Positions 1-8,334 of a DNA stretch of 64,000 nucleotides are shown here, in pieces. Source of the DNA: Reyranella sp. (GTDB lineage Bacteria > Pseudomonadota > Alphaproteobacteria > Reyranellales > Reyranellaceae); the NCBI RefSeq assembly GCF_004297405.1, contig NZ_SCVC01000049.1, positions 1 through 64,000 on the forward strand. Reading direction: 5' to 3'. Within the stretch, counting starts at the first letter, position 1; each line of letters starts with the position of its first letter. The notes beneath the pieces are model-generated. The model was not told the origin of the DNA. It ran no database searches and saw nothing but the letters and a program-made list of their open reading frames with translations. Both the position numbers and the translations under genes were made by a program.

Positions 1-119
1 CGCTCAAGCTCGACGATCCGAGCTTCAACGCCCCGATCTTCGCCAACCTGTTCGACGACGAGGACGGCGAGGGCTTCAGCCTGATCTGGTCGCGCAGCCG
101 CAAGAAGAACGGCGAGTAA
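1..119 (+). CDS. DUF736 family protein, C-terminal end only
   Basis: The reading frame is open from base 3 to a TAA stop at 117-119 and gives 38 residues. It contains the segments LKLDDPSF and GFSLIWSR, which are typical of the end of DUF736 proteins. DUF736 proteins are about 100 residues long, of unknown biochemical role, and are carried by alphaproteobacterial ICEs. The start lies before the window. A strong terminator follows 15 bases after the stop, so this gene ends its transcript. The family call rests on the C-terminal third only. Confidence 0.75.
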   Translation, partial: LKLDDPSFNAPIFANLFDDEDGEGFSLIWSRSRKKNGE

Positions 120-134
120 GCCGAGGCTCCCAAG

Positions 135-166
135 GCCCCGCCCGGCGGACCGGGCGGGGCTTTTCT
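135..166 (+). terminator. Rho-independent terminator after DUF736 gene
   Basis: An 11-bp perfect stem (135-145 with 150-160, GCCCCGCCCGG) closes a CGGA loop and is followed by TTTTCTTT. This is a classic intrinsic terminator on the plus strand. Bases 167-373 hold no gene. Confidence 0.9.
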
Positions 167-373
167 TTGCTCGGGCGGCCGTATTCTCAATGCCGGCGAT
201 GAGCTTGGCCCTTGCCAGCTATCGATTGTACATTCGCTCGGGTTTCGAGGACTGAAGGGATTGGCCGCATCCGACTTCGCCGGACCGGGCTCTATGCGGC
301 CGGTCAGGAGGAGTGGCGGCCGCACGAAGCCGCCCTTCGGTCGAAGCGAGGGAAGGGCGTCTTCGCCTGATGG

Positions 374-616
374 TTACGATCCCTTGCGGTCACGACCGCG
401 ATTCTGAACCGGCTCCCCCAGCAGGTCGGCCGGATGCACATCCAAGGACTCCGCCAGTTGCCAGATCGTCAGGAGAGTGACGTTCTGCAGCCCTCGCTCG
501 ATCGCACTGACGTAGGCCCGGTCCACACCCATGCGAACGGCAACCGCCTCCTGGCTGAGGCCCGCTGTCAGTCGATAGACACGGACGTTGGCACCGAACA
601 CCTTGCGAATGTCCAT
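374..616 (-). CDS. XRE-family helix-turn-helix regulator
   Basis: A small 80-residue protein that is essentially one Cro/C1-type DNA-binding domain. The helix-turn-helix runs through GLSQEAVAVRMGVD and AYVSAIERG and is followed by the usual LAESLDVHPADLL helix. It is transcribed away from the ICE replication genes, so it is a candidate switch for the element (inference from position and family). I chose the ATG at 616; a TTG at 634 would add six residues. Neither start has a clear Shine-Dalgarno sequence, so the message may be leaderless. An inverted repeat (CGCCCTTC/GAAGGGCG) lies just past its stop. Confidence 0.8.
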   Translation of the reverse strand: MDIRKVFGANVRVYRLTAGLSQEAVAVRMGVDRAYVSAIERGLQNVTLLTIWQLAESLDVHPADLLGEPVQNRGRDRKGS

Positions 617-861
617 CCGCAGGATAGGAGGCAATCGCGTATTTTGGCGCTACGTACTATAATACTCGGCGCAATCTGCTGGCGCGGCTGCATCTCTATG
701 CTTTTATGCAGATCAGGCTTCGGTTGCCTTCACAAGTCCGCCTGGTGAGCATGGAAACTGACGGATGTGATGCTTGCCTTGCATCACCACAGGCCAGTGA
801 ACTGTGGCTATGCGGTGGCTGGAGTTCCGACGAATGTTCTTCCCTCGCTGCGATCCTTGAG

Positions 862-1125
862 ATGACGACACCTGCATTTGACGACTGCCCTCCTGAAAGC
901 CATGTCGTCACCAGCTATGACGAGCGGCACTTCGTGACCTACCTGCGCTTGCTGGACGCAGCAGCCGAGGCCGCCGACTGGCAAGACGTCGTGCGCATTG
1001 TCTTCGGGCTCGATCCGGAGATGGATCCCGACCGCGCACGTTTGGTCCACGACACTCATTTGGCTCGAGCTCGGTGGATGACCGAGAAGGGTTACCGTGA
1101 TCTCTTGCGCGCATCGCGCAACTGA
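862..1125 (+). CDS. DUF2285-like DNA-binding domain protein
   Basis: The 87-residue product carries the motif HFVTYLRLLDAAAEAADW, followed by LVHDTHLARARWMTEKGY and RDLL. I recognise this as the short DUF2285-like protein that precedes the DUF6499/DUF2285 gene in alphaproteobacterial ICEs. Its function is unproven; a DNA-binding or regulatory role is the usual assumption. The frame stays open upstream to an ATG at 706, but conserved sequence starts near the ATG at 862, so the shorter form is preferred. It lies divergent from the XRE gene, about 245 bases away. Confidence 0.6.
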   Translation: MTTPAFDDCPPESHVVTSYDERHFVTYLRLLDAAAEAADWQDVVRIVFGLDPEMDPDRARLVHDTHLARARWMTEKGYRDLLRASRN

Positions 1126-1275
1126 CGGGCCAGCACCTACGAAAGGACTTTTAGATATCCCCTTGGGGGCGTCGTCGCATGACATCGCGCGTTCGGCGTT
1201 CGGGCTCTTCAACAACCGCTGGTCGCATGAAAGGCTGAGGCCCGTTAGCCCTGAGTTCGTGTAACGGAGTCCTTG

Positions 1276-2050
1276 ATGACGAAGAGACCCGATTGGAGGT
1301 TGCCCGAGTACGTTGATGCGCTGAAGGATCTCGATCGTGCCGGATTTGCGTGGGAGTTCCTGCGACGCAACCCGGCATACCGTGATGACTACGACCGGCT
1401 TGACGAAGATCCGGAGGAACCGGCATTGAGCCCGAAGATGGTAGGAGGGAACTGGGGGCTTTCCTTTCGCCTGCGATCCCTCGCTCGATGCGACTGCCGC
1501 GCAGGTTTCATGGCGCCCTGAGCTGCTTCCCCATGCCGTGATGCTTGTTCCCGCCCCCGAGGGCTTCGCAGGCGCCTATCGCTTTGAAGCGCTTGATCGT
1601 CTGCGTCCGTCTATGGATCCACAGCACGGCGGCGAGTGGCAATGCATCGTGAATGATACCGATGGCCCGATGTCCCTGTGGCTCAAGGGTGAGCGTACGG
1701 CGCGGCCGATGGCGGCGCTCGTACCCCTCGATGAGACCGTTCTCCTTCGCCTTGCCGGTCTGGTGCGCCTCAAGCGCCGCCTCGATCGCCACCCGGCAGG
1801 CCCGCTTCCGTCTGCCTGGCAGATCACGGCGCGTCTCCGCAAACGGCTTCTCAACATGATCCGGGCGTTGGACGGTCGCCTTGAGGGGGCAAGTTATCGC
1901 GAAGTGGCGATGGCGCTCTACGGTCCGGATGCGGTTGCGCGATTTCCCTGGAAGACCTCATCCGTCCGGGGCCAGACGATCCGATTGGTCGCCGATGCCG
2001 TGGCCATCATGGATGGGGGCTATCGAAAGCTGCTGCGCGCCATCCGCTAG
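1276..2050 (+). pseudogene. DUF6499/DUF2285 regulator, frameshifted
   Basis: The first half (ATG at 1276) reads RPDWRLPEYVDALKDLDRAG, FAWEFLRRNPAYR and GNWGLSF, the DUF6499 N-terminus. The second half, in the frame one base later, reads CDPSLDATAAQVSWRPELL, then RALDGRLEGASYREVA and the DUF2285 tail GGYRKLLRAIR up to the TAG at 2050. The protein family has both parts in one chain of about 250 residues. Removing one C near 1470 rejoins them (WGLSFR-CDPSLDA). Either the gene is broken by a single inserted base or the assembly has an error there. A separate start for the second part at 1538 is possible but would lack the linker. Confidence 0.75.
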
Positions 2051-2196
2051 CCTCCCCTGACGATTGCCGCGGAAGGGGGTATCACCAATCTGAGGGTCCA
2101 GTTCGTCATCCGCCCGGGCCGCAAATCTCCGCCACCGTGACCGTCGTTACGCCGTCGCCTCTCGACGGCTCTCGTCACAACCACGGAGCCATCCGC

Positions 2197-2478
2197 ATGC
2201 CCGATCCTGCCGCCGGCCTGCCGCCGCGCTTTTTGCGAACACCGGAAGCCGCGCGTTTTCTCAGCCTCTCCGGACGTACCCTCGAGAAACACCGAACCTA
2301 CGGTACGGGCCCAACCTATCGGAAGATCGGCGGCCGAGTCGTGTACGCGGTCGACGATCTCAAGGCCTGGGCCGACCGCGGGACCAAGACGTCGACGACC
2401 GATCCCGGGACCGGGACTGTGCTGCCTGCAAAGCCGCACATGAACCCGCTCGCCAACGCGCCTCGTGTACGGCGCTGA
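2197..2478 (+). CDS. AlpA-like helix-turn-helix protein
   Basis: A 93-residue protein with LPPRFLRTPEAARFLSLSGR, TLEKHR, YRKIGGRVVYAVDDLKAW. This is the MerR/excisionase-type winged helix found next to repA in these ICEs. The ATG at 2197 is preceded by GGAG and leaves the usual short leader before LPPRF. A GTG at 2137 would extend it by 20 unconserved residues. It ends 12 bases before repA and is probably co-transcribed with it. A role in controlling repA or excision is inferred from family and position. Confidence 0.75.
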   Translation: MPDPAAGLPPRFLRTPEAARFLSLSGRTLEKHRTYGTGPTYRKIGGRVVYAVDDLKAWADRGTKTSTTDPGTGTVLPAKPHMNPLANAPRVRR

Positions 2479-2490
2479 GCGGAGGCCAAC

Positions 2491-3363
2491 TTGACCTTCA
2501 ACCACAAGCGCATCAGCGAGCGGGACCAGCTCGACCTGTTCAGGGCGTTGCCCGGCGATCTCGCACCGCGTGACGCCCAGGACCTCATGGCTTACCCGTT
2601 CTTCTCTCTGGCCAAATCTAGGCGTGTCCGGCCCATCGACTACCGCAGCCGCACGGTCGCCATACGGGTCGAGGCTGTGCCGGACCACGGTATGGCGACC
2701 ATCTGGGACGCCGATGTGCTGATCTGGGCTGCGTCGCAGATCGTCGAGGCGCGGGACGCCGGCTTGAAGACCTCGCGTCTGATGGCCGCCACGCCTTACG
2801 AGATCCTGACGTTCGTCGGCCGCGGCACCGGTGCACGGGACTACGATCGTCTGAAGGCGGCTTTCGATCGTCTCCAGTCCACCACCGTGCTGACCTCCAT
2901 CCGTCAACCAGCAGAACGGCGGCGCCATCGCTTCTCCTGGATCAACGAATGGAAGGAGACTGCGGACGCACACGGTCGCCCGCTCGGCCTCGAGCTCATT
3001 CTCCCGGACTGGTTCTATGCCGGCGTTCTGGACGATGCGCTCGTGCTCACGATCGACCGTGCATACTTCGATTTGACGGGTGGTCTGGAGCGCTGGCTTT
3101 ACCGAATCGTCCGCAAGCACGGGGGCCGCCAGGCCGACGGCTGGAGCTTCGATTTTTCGCATCTCCACGCCAAGTCCGGCAGCCTCTCGCCGCTCAAGCA
3201 CTTCGCCTACGATGTGCGCGAGATCGTCCGCCGACAGGCACTTCCAGGCTACCGGCTTTGCATCCAACGCGGCTTCCGCGGTGCCGAGCGGCTTGAGTTC
3301 GTGGCGAGCCCGCGCGAGCCGTTCATCCCTCGGCCGGTCGGTCCGTCTGGGGACAAGCTGTGA
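2491..3363 (+). CDS. repA: Replication initiator protein A (RepA-type)
   Basis: A 290-residue protein beginning with ERDQLDLFRALPGDLAPRDA, with MAYPFFSLAKSRR and the later WLYRIVRKHGG and FDFSHLHAKSGS segments typical of the RepA-type initiator of plasmids and Tn4371-like ICEs. It is expected to bind repeats near its gene to start replication of the excised element. The start is TTG at 2491 with GGAGG at 2481-2485. Three 23-24 bp direct repeats begin five bases after its stop, which fits an initiator with adjacent iterons. Confidence 0.85.
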   Translation: MTFNHKRISERDQLDLFRALPGDLAPRDAQDLMAYPFFSLAKSRRVRPIDYRSRTVAIRVEAVPDHGMATIWDADVLIWAASQIVEARDAGLKTSRLMAATPYEILTFVGRGTGARDYDRLKAAFDRLQSTTVLTSIRQPAERRRHRFSWINEWKETADAHGRPLGLELILPDWFYAGVLDDALVLTIDRAYFDLTGGLERWLYRIVRKHGGRQADGWSFDFSHLHAKSGSLSPLKHFAYDVREIVRRQALPGYRLCIQRGFRGAERLEFVASPREPFIPRPVGPSGDKL

Positions 3364-3367
3364 CTCG

Positions 3368-3437
3368 CCTCGTGCTAACGGGGACGCCGACCCTCGTGCC
3401 ATCGGGGACCGGAACCTCGTGCTATCGGGGACCCGAA
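3368..3437 (+). repeat. Iteron-like direct repeats, 3 copies of 23-24 bp
   Basis: Three copies starting at 3368, 3392 and 3415 share CCTCGTGCYAWCGGGGAC followed by a less conserved GAA/GAC. The repeat length is near two helical turns. They lie directly behind repA, where initiator-binding iterons are often found. Binding by RepA is inferred, not shown. Confidence 0.65.
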
Positions 3438-3492
3438 TCGCCAGATTTCCCTTCGTCCTCAACGGCTTCGCGCTTCCTTAACTTCCCTAACC

Positions 3493-3511
3493 CAGATTCC
3501 TTCGGAATCTG
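3493..3511. other. Short hairpin after the iteron block
   Basis: CAGATTCC (3493-3500) and GGAATCTG (3504-3511) form a perfect 8-bp stem with a TTC loop. No T-tract follows, so it is not a convincing terminator. It lies between the two repeat clusters. Confidence 0.5.
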
Positions 3512-3558
3512 TCTAACGCACCAGACTTGTCCACCGCTGTCGGGGGGCGAGGTTTCGC

Positions 3559-3618
3559 GAACCGGGGCCAAGTATCGTGAACCGGTTCCAGGATTCCCGA
3601 ACCGGATTCACGGACCGG
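3559..3618 (+). repeat. 20-bp spaced GAACCGG repeats (3 copies)
   Basis: GAACCGG occurs at 3559, 3579 and 3599, exactly 20 bases apart, and a weaker GACCGG follows at 3613. The cluster touches the 3' end of tniQ. Two readings are possible: a second iteron set, or transposase (TnsB) binding sites at one end of the Tn7-like element, which usually carry repeated sites of about 20 bp. Confidence 0.6.
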
Positions 3619-5164
3619 GAGCAGGATGATGAGTAGATCCAGCTCTTGGGCGAGGTCCGTGCTTGGGCCCCCACAGTCGGCGCCGACGACCCGGCGGGGC
3701 CCGGCCGTGCTTGGCAAGGAGCTTCGACGCGGCGTCGAGATTGAGCTCGATGCCAAACGCCTCCTTGGCCCGCGCGGCAATCGCTGGGCGGTCCTGGTGG
3801 ACACGATCGCAAGCGATCCACTGAGCCAACGCTTCGGCTTGAGTGCCGGTCAGAGCGGGCTTGCCAGTAGGGCGCTCCAACGCAGCCTCCAGGCCGCCGG
3901 CGACGCCTCGATGGAGCCAGCGATAGACGCTGTGCGGCGTTACGCCGACGAGCGTCGCCACAGCCTCGACCGAAGCCCCGTCCTTGAGTTCAGCCAGAGC
4001 TCTGAGCCGCTGGCGCCGATGCTTGTAGCGCTCGTGCATGGCGCGTTCGCGCAAGTCGTCAGCGCTTTCAGGAAGGATGCGCAGCCACGGCTTCCACGCG
4101 CGACGGCCCTTCGGCGGCTTGACGGTTGCTGCGGCGAGGATGGTCCGCAGCCGCTCCTTTGTGATGTCGTTAAGGTCTGTGAACGGATTGAGCAAACCCT
4201 CAAGGCGTGGCGTGCAGAGAGTAGACATGGCTCTCGGCAGGCGCACCTCGAGGTCTCTCAGCAGCCAGGCCAGCAGCAGCAATCCGCCGTAGTTCCTCGT
4301 CCACGGGACGCGTTCCCATTCGCCCTGCGTCATCCCGAGGTCTCGGCCAATGCTGGCAAACAAGCGATCGCGCCGTCTCGGCGCGAGGTAGTCGCGCTGT
4401 TTCTTCGTGCGCCTTGCCCAGACCATGGCGAGGAGCACGTCGGCGAGCGCCATTGTCGTGGGCCAATCGAGCGCGCCCGCGCCCGGGACGATTGCCGTCC
4501 CGCTTCGCTTGCCGGCGATCAAGGCTGCTTGCAGATCAAGCACTGCCGGATGTGCGACGAAGCCACCGGTGCCGTTGAGGCGCGCAGCGCAGCGACCGCA
4601 GGCAAGCAGATCGACAGGCCCGGCGTCTTTCAATCCGCGCAACCGCAACACATGCCTGCAGGATGGGCATGTCCCGCTGAGCACCACGCCGTGACGCGGG
4701 CATGCACCTGTCCAACCCAAGATCCAAATCAACTCGAGATGCGGGCGCGGCGCTTCGGCGACACAGAGCGGGCAGATATCGAGACGGCGAGGACGAGCAA
4801 GACTGGCCTTCGGCCTGCGCCAACGGCTCGCGGAGAACCGATCCGCCTCTTCATCATCCATCGTCGCGGCCCAGTCGCTCAGCGTCATGTCGATAAGGCG
4901 GAGCCGGCTGACACCGGTCCAACTTTCCATTCGCTCCAAGACCTCTGCTTCAGGGCGGCTCCACCATTCGGGATTGCGCCTGGCATCAACGCCGAATGCA
5001 TCGCGGCAGAGCAAGCGTGGCCCCATGTCCAGGTCCGCGCTCAGCTTTGCAATCCAGGAGACGAGCGCCTCACCTTCGATTGGCGCCACGTGTCTCGGCA
5101 GGTGTGCGCGACCGCCCGATGGCGCCGGCGCTGGAGCCACCTCGAACACGTCAGACCGCAACAC
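3608..5164 (-). CDS. tniQ: TniQ with C-terminal IS630-type DNA-binding domains
   Basis: The 518-residue protein has the TniQ N-terminus (HVAPIEGEALVSWIAKLSAD) and paired zinc-binding motifs: C131/C134, C155/H158, C166/C169 and C189/C192. TniQ/TnsD proteins choose the target site and recruit the TnsC ATPase. Unusually, the C-terminus carries a helix-turn-helix at about residues 390-420 (GASVEAVATLVGVTPHSVYR) and a winged-helix segment at 434-487 (TGTQAEALAQWI, RPAIAARAKEAFGI) of the kind found at the start of IS630-like transposases. This may be a sequence-specific targeting module. The gene overlaps tniB by 14 bases. Confidence 0.85.
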   Translation of the reverse strand: MLRSDVFEVAPAPAPSGGRAHLPRHVAPIEGEALVSWIAKLSADLDMGPRLLCRDAFGVDARRNPEWWSRPEAEVLERMESWTGVSRLRLIDMTLSDWAATMDDEEADRFSASRWRRPKASLARPRRLDICPLCVAEAPRPHLELIWILGWTGACPRHGVVLSGTCPSCRHVLRLRGLKDAGPVDLLACGRCAARLNGTGGFVAHPAVLDLQAALIAGKRSGTAIVPGAGALDWPTTMALADVLLAMVWARRTKKQRDYLAPRRRDRLFASIGRDLGMTQGEWERVPWTRNYGGLLLLAWLLRDLEVRLPRAMSTLCTPRLEGLLNPFTDLNDITKERLRTILAAATVKPPKGRRAWKPWLRILPESADDLRERAMHERYKHRRQRLRALAELKDGASVEAVATLVGVTPHSVYRWLHRGVAGGLEAALERPTGKPALTGTQAEALAQWIACDRVHQDRPAIAARAKEAFGIELNLDAASKLLAKHGRAPPGRRRRLWGPKHGPRPRAGSTHHPAPGP

Positions 5165-6053
5165 GGCGCCGCTCGGAGGGCCGGATGAAGCCTGAACCCT
5201 CGATCATGCGCGGGGAGATCATCTCCGCACCAGTGTCCACCGCCCGAACCGCCGCACGGACGACGACCGCGATGATCTCGCCCAGGACGCCTTCGGATGC
5301 CGAGAGGATCCGTGCCACCATTGCGGAATCGCCAAGATGCGACGGCTTGCGCAGCGGCAGCACGGCCTCCAGCGTGCTCAGCAGCCGGCGATACTCGTCA
5401 TCATCGGTCCACAGCGGCAGAGCCAGCGGCTCGAACCGGTTGACGAGTTGGTCGTCGCTGCGGATTGCGCGCAGCGCCTCGGCGGTGCCGACACCCACCA
5501 GCGGAATCTGCAGTTCGTTGCCGAGCCAGCGGAGGAGATTGAGCAGCCGCCGTTGCTGCATCGACGTGCCCGATAGCAGATTGTGCAGTTCGTCGATCAC
5601 CAGCAGCCGCGCTCCCATGGCGCGCATGACGCGGACCGCTGTGTCCTGCTTGGTCGCAATGCGGTCGCGCGGGCTGAACGGCATTCCCAGTGCGTCGAGG
5701 ATTGCCCCGAAGAACCGGCCTTCGTCAGGACCAGGCGGCATTTGCATCCTCACCACGGGGAGGAGTGCTACCCCGTCATCGGTCTCGGCCGCGGCGATCC
5801 CAGGATGTGCCCGCCGGAACTTCTCGACGATCATCGTCTTGCCGTTATTCGTCGAACCGACCAGCAGCAGGTTCGGCATCCGCATCCGCTTCGGGAAGCT
5901 CAGCAGATCCTCCAGCGCCGCCAGGACGGCCTCCGCCCGTGCGTAGGCGATCCATCGATCCGTGCGGATGCGCCGTATCCGCGACTGAGCGTCTTCGTCG
6001 GCGACGCGCCGCGCCGATGGATGCAGGTGGGGATAGTCTCCGCTCATTCCCAT
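5151..6053 (-). CDS. tniB: TniB/TnsC-type AAA+ transposition ATPase
   Basis: A 300-residue AAA+ ATPase. Walker A is GSTNNGKT at residues 66-73 and Walker B is LLVIDE at about 150-155, followed by LHNLLSGT. The C-terminal part has the sensor-type NRFEPLALPLW segment. By family, it links the TniQ-marked target to the transposase and gives target immunity. The gene overlaps tniA by 10 bases and tniQ by 14, so translation is probably coupled and stoichiometric. Confidence 0.9.
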   Translation of the reverse strand: MGMSGDYPHLHPSARRVADEDAQSRIRRIRTDRWIAYARAEAVLAALEDLLSFPKRMRMPNLLLVGSTNNGKTMIVEKFRRAHPGIAAAETDDGVALLPVVRMQMPPGPDEGRFFGAILDALGMPFSPRDRIATKQDTAVRVMRAMGARLLVIDELHNLLSGTSMQQRRLLNLLRWLGNELQIPLVGVGTAEALRAIRSDDQLVNRFEPLALPLWTDDDEYRRLLSTLEAVLPLRKPSHLGDSAMVARILSASEGVLGEIIAVVVRAAVRAVDTGAEMISPRMIEGSGFIRPSERRRVAV

Positions 6054-7714
6054 TCCTCGACAGGGAACATCCGCTCGTGGGGCGGCAGCTCCTCCCTGAT
6101 CTGCCGCAACGTATCGGCCTCATCTGGCTCAATCGGCAGCAGATCGGAGCGCCCTCCGGGCACGACGCGCAGACGGCGTTCGCGCTGCCGCCGCGCCATC
6201 TTGCTGGCACGAACAGCATCATTCGCGATCGCCCGCATCGCCTCGATCGTTCGGAAGATTGCGGCCTCGTCGACCAGCGCTCGGCCGTCCTCGCGCAGCC
6301 GCTTCAGCGCCAAGCGGTGCTCCCACAAGCTGATCGGCGGACGCCGCAGATCGCGGTAGCTCAAGTCGTAGTAGGTGCCGTCGAGGCCGAGCAGGTAGAC
6401 GCGGCTAAGATCGCGCGGATCGTAGCGGATGATCATCGGCTCGGCATGACCGATCCAGGTGCTGAGCACGTCTGCCCAATAGCCGATCGCATGCAGTGCC
6501 ACCCCATCGCGCCGGACTTTGCGGCGGGCGATCGGCAGGAAGTCGATCAGGAAGCGGCGCGGATCGGCCACCGCCGTCGGCTCGCCTCGCCCCGGCGTCA
6601 CGCCATCACCGGCGGTGCCCCGCTGCCAGGCCGCCAGGGGCGTGATCCCCAGGCCGCGGTGGAGGTCGCGGTGATAGATGCCCGCGATCGCATGGCCGAG
6701 CCAGCGTTCAACCTCGTCGAGCGTCATCGCTGCCGTCTTGTCGGGGTTCAGGTCGCTCTTCGCGCGTACGTCGGAGAAGGTGGTCCCCGGCAACAGATGG
6801 ACCTTGCCCATCATCGTGCCGATCAGCCGCTCGATATGGCCGCCATAATGCGGTGTCCGCACCGGCCTGTAGTCGATGGCTACCCCATATTGCTCGCAGC
6901 CCCGCTTCAGCGCCTCGGATCGGAACTCCTTGGCGTTGTCCAGGTGCAGCCGCTCCGGGATGCCGCGCACCGGCCAGACCGCGTCGATGCCGCGCTCGGC
7001 CAGCCAGCTCTCTTTGGCGAGCGCCACGTGGCTCAAGCAGAGCGCGACCGACGTCGCGGACGGCGGCTCCAGCGACAGATGGAAGCCGGCGACACAGCGC
7101 GTACAGACGTCGATCGCCAGTGTCAGCCATGGCCGTTGGATCGGCGCTCGCGTCTCGCTATCCACCACGATCACGTCGACCAGCGTATGGTCGATCTGGA
7201 TCAGCGACAGCGGCCAGTGTGCTTCCAGCGACCCGACCGCCGGCAGATAGCGGTCGCGGGCGGCCTTGGGGCCCTCTCGTTTGGCGACGATCTCGCGGGC
7301 GGAACGTGCCCGCAGTCGTGCCACGATCGCCTTACGGCCTGGAATGGGCAAACCCTCGCCAATGCAGCGGCGCCGCACCTCCTCGACCAAGTGAACGATC
7401 CGTGGTCGCTGGCGTGTCAGATAGACGGCGTCGATCACCTCGCGGATCAACGCATCCACCTCCTGGTCAAGCAGGGAGGTGCCGCGCTCGGGACCGCGGC
7501 GGTGCGGCAGCAGGCTCGTGAGCCGCGCATCGGCGAGGTAACGCCGCAGCAGCGCATAAGCGTGGGTCGGCCCGCAGCCGAGATCAGCCGCTGCCGCCAG
7601 CACGTCGCTTCGCTTACGCGCCGGATTCTCCGCCAACTGGCGAATCACCGGCAGACAGCGACGCGCTTCGTCCCAGGCTGCAGCGTCAACCGTCGACAGC
7701 TCGGGTGCGCTCAT
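6044..7714 (-). CDS. tniA: TniA/TnsB-type DDE transposase
   Basis: A 556-residue Mu/Tn7-class transposase. The catalytic triad is visible as D175 (IQIDHTLVD), D259 (RLHLDNAKEF) and E295 (HYGGHIERLIG); the last two are 35 residues apart as expected for a D-35-E fold. N-terminal helix-turn-helix segments precede it and a Mu C-terminal beta domain (about residues 330-480) follows. It joins 3' transposon ends to target DNA. It starts at ATG 7714, overlapping the stop of tnsA by four bases. Confidence 0.93.
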   Translation of the reverse strand: MSAPELSTVDAAAWDEARRCLPVIRQLAENPARKRSDVLAAAADLGCGPTHAYALLRRYLADARLTSLLPHRRGPERGTSLLDQEVDALIREVIDAVYLTRQRPRIVHLVEEVRRRCIGEGLPIPGRKAIVARLRARSAREIVAKREGPKAARDRYLPAVGSLEAHWPLSLIQIDHTLVDVIVVDSETRAPIQRPWLTLAIDVCTRCVAGFHLSLEPPSATSVALCLSHVALAKESWLAERGIDAVWPVRGIPERLHLDNAKEFRSEALKRGCEQYGVAIDYRPVRTPHYGGHIERLIGTMMGKVHLLPGTTFSDVRAKSDLNPDKTAAMTLDEVERWLGHAIAGIYHRDLHRGLGITPLAAWQRGTAGDGVTPGRGEPTAVADPRRFLIDFLPIARRKVRRDGVALHAIGYWADVLSTWIGHAEPMIIRYDPRDLSRVYLLGLDGTYYDLSYRDLRRPPISLWEHRLALKRLREDGRALVDEAAIFRTIEAMRAIANDAVRASKMARRQRERRLRVVPGGRSDLLPIEPDEADTLRQIREELPPHERMFPVEEWE

Positions 7715-8334
7715 GGCGTCGTCACCCGTGTCTCGGTCGTGACCGGCATCGTGAGATCGACGACAAGCGTGCCACGCGCAATCAGCCGCCAGACCACGGC
7801 GAGACCCGCTTCACGCGAGACCGGCAACGCAGCGACCACATCGCCGAAGCTGGCCGCATGGGCGCGGGCATGGGCAACCGCCCGTTCGGCCAATGCCGCG
7901 TCAACCGGTGCGCGCCGGAGCGGCAGCAACCGCTTCGCTGCCTCGAGCCGCGGACCACGGATGCCGCGTTCGGTGGCGATCCTGAATCGCGCACCGTTGC
8001 TGCGCGCCCAGTACCGTGCAGCCGCAAAGGCCGGTCGGAAGCGGCTCCATCCAGCCCGCAGGTCAGCACGGTACTTGATCTCGACGATCTCGCAGCGGCC
8101 GTCGTTCCAGTCGACGCGAAAGTCCGGCGTATATCGCCGCTGTCGGCCTTCGTCCTCGAAGCGGATGGTCACCGGCTGCGCCGTCACGACCGCCCCTGCA
8201 TCCAGGAAGCTCGCGAGCGTCACGAAGTCCCGCTCGAGGGCGCTCTCATGCTCCGCCACCCCCGTCGCGAGGGCCTGGAACCCGGTCACATGCGACCGCC
8301 GGCTGAGCGGAATGCGCCGCAGATCGCCCTCCAT
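7711..8334 (-). CDS. tnsA: TnsA-like endonuclease
   Basis: The 207-residue protein has the TnsA nuclease signature: ESALERDF with E30, YTPDF with D71, and EIVEIKYR with E85 and K87. TnsA cuts the 5' strands of the transposon and works with TnsB, turning copy-in into cut-and-paste transposition. The C-terminal part (VDAALAERAVAHARA onward) matches the helical domain that contacts TnsC in Tn7. It is the first gene of the four-gene minus-strand operon, and the 200 bases upstream should hold the promoter and one transposon end. Confidence 0.85.
   Translation of the reverse strand: MEGDLRRIPLSRRSHVTGFQALATGVAEHESALERDFVTLASFLDAGAVVTAQPVTIRFEDEGRQRRYTPDFRVDWNDGRCEIVEIKYRADLRAGWSRFRPAFAAARYWARSNGARFRIATERGIRGPRLEAAKRLLPLRRAPVDAALAERAVAHARAHAASFGDVVAALPVSREAGLAVVWRLIARGTLVVDLTMPVTTETRVTTP

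Noticed and set aside
2047..3462. A 471-codon minus-strand frame opposite repA
   Set aside because: It spans repA, the AlpA-like gene and the iterons, and its sequence is Arg/Val/Gly-rich without any recognisable family.
3368..3611. Possible CRISPR array
   Set aside because: Repeats are contiguous or separated by only a few bases, have no unique spacers, and no cas gene is present.
3626..5188. A 520-codon plus-strand frame opposite tniQ
   Set aside because: Antisense to a well-supported zinc-binding TniQ protein; no family features.
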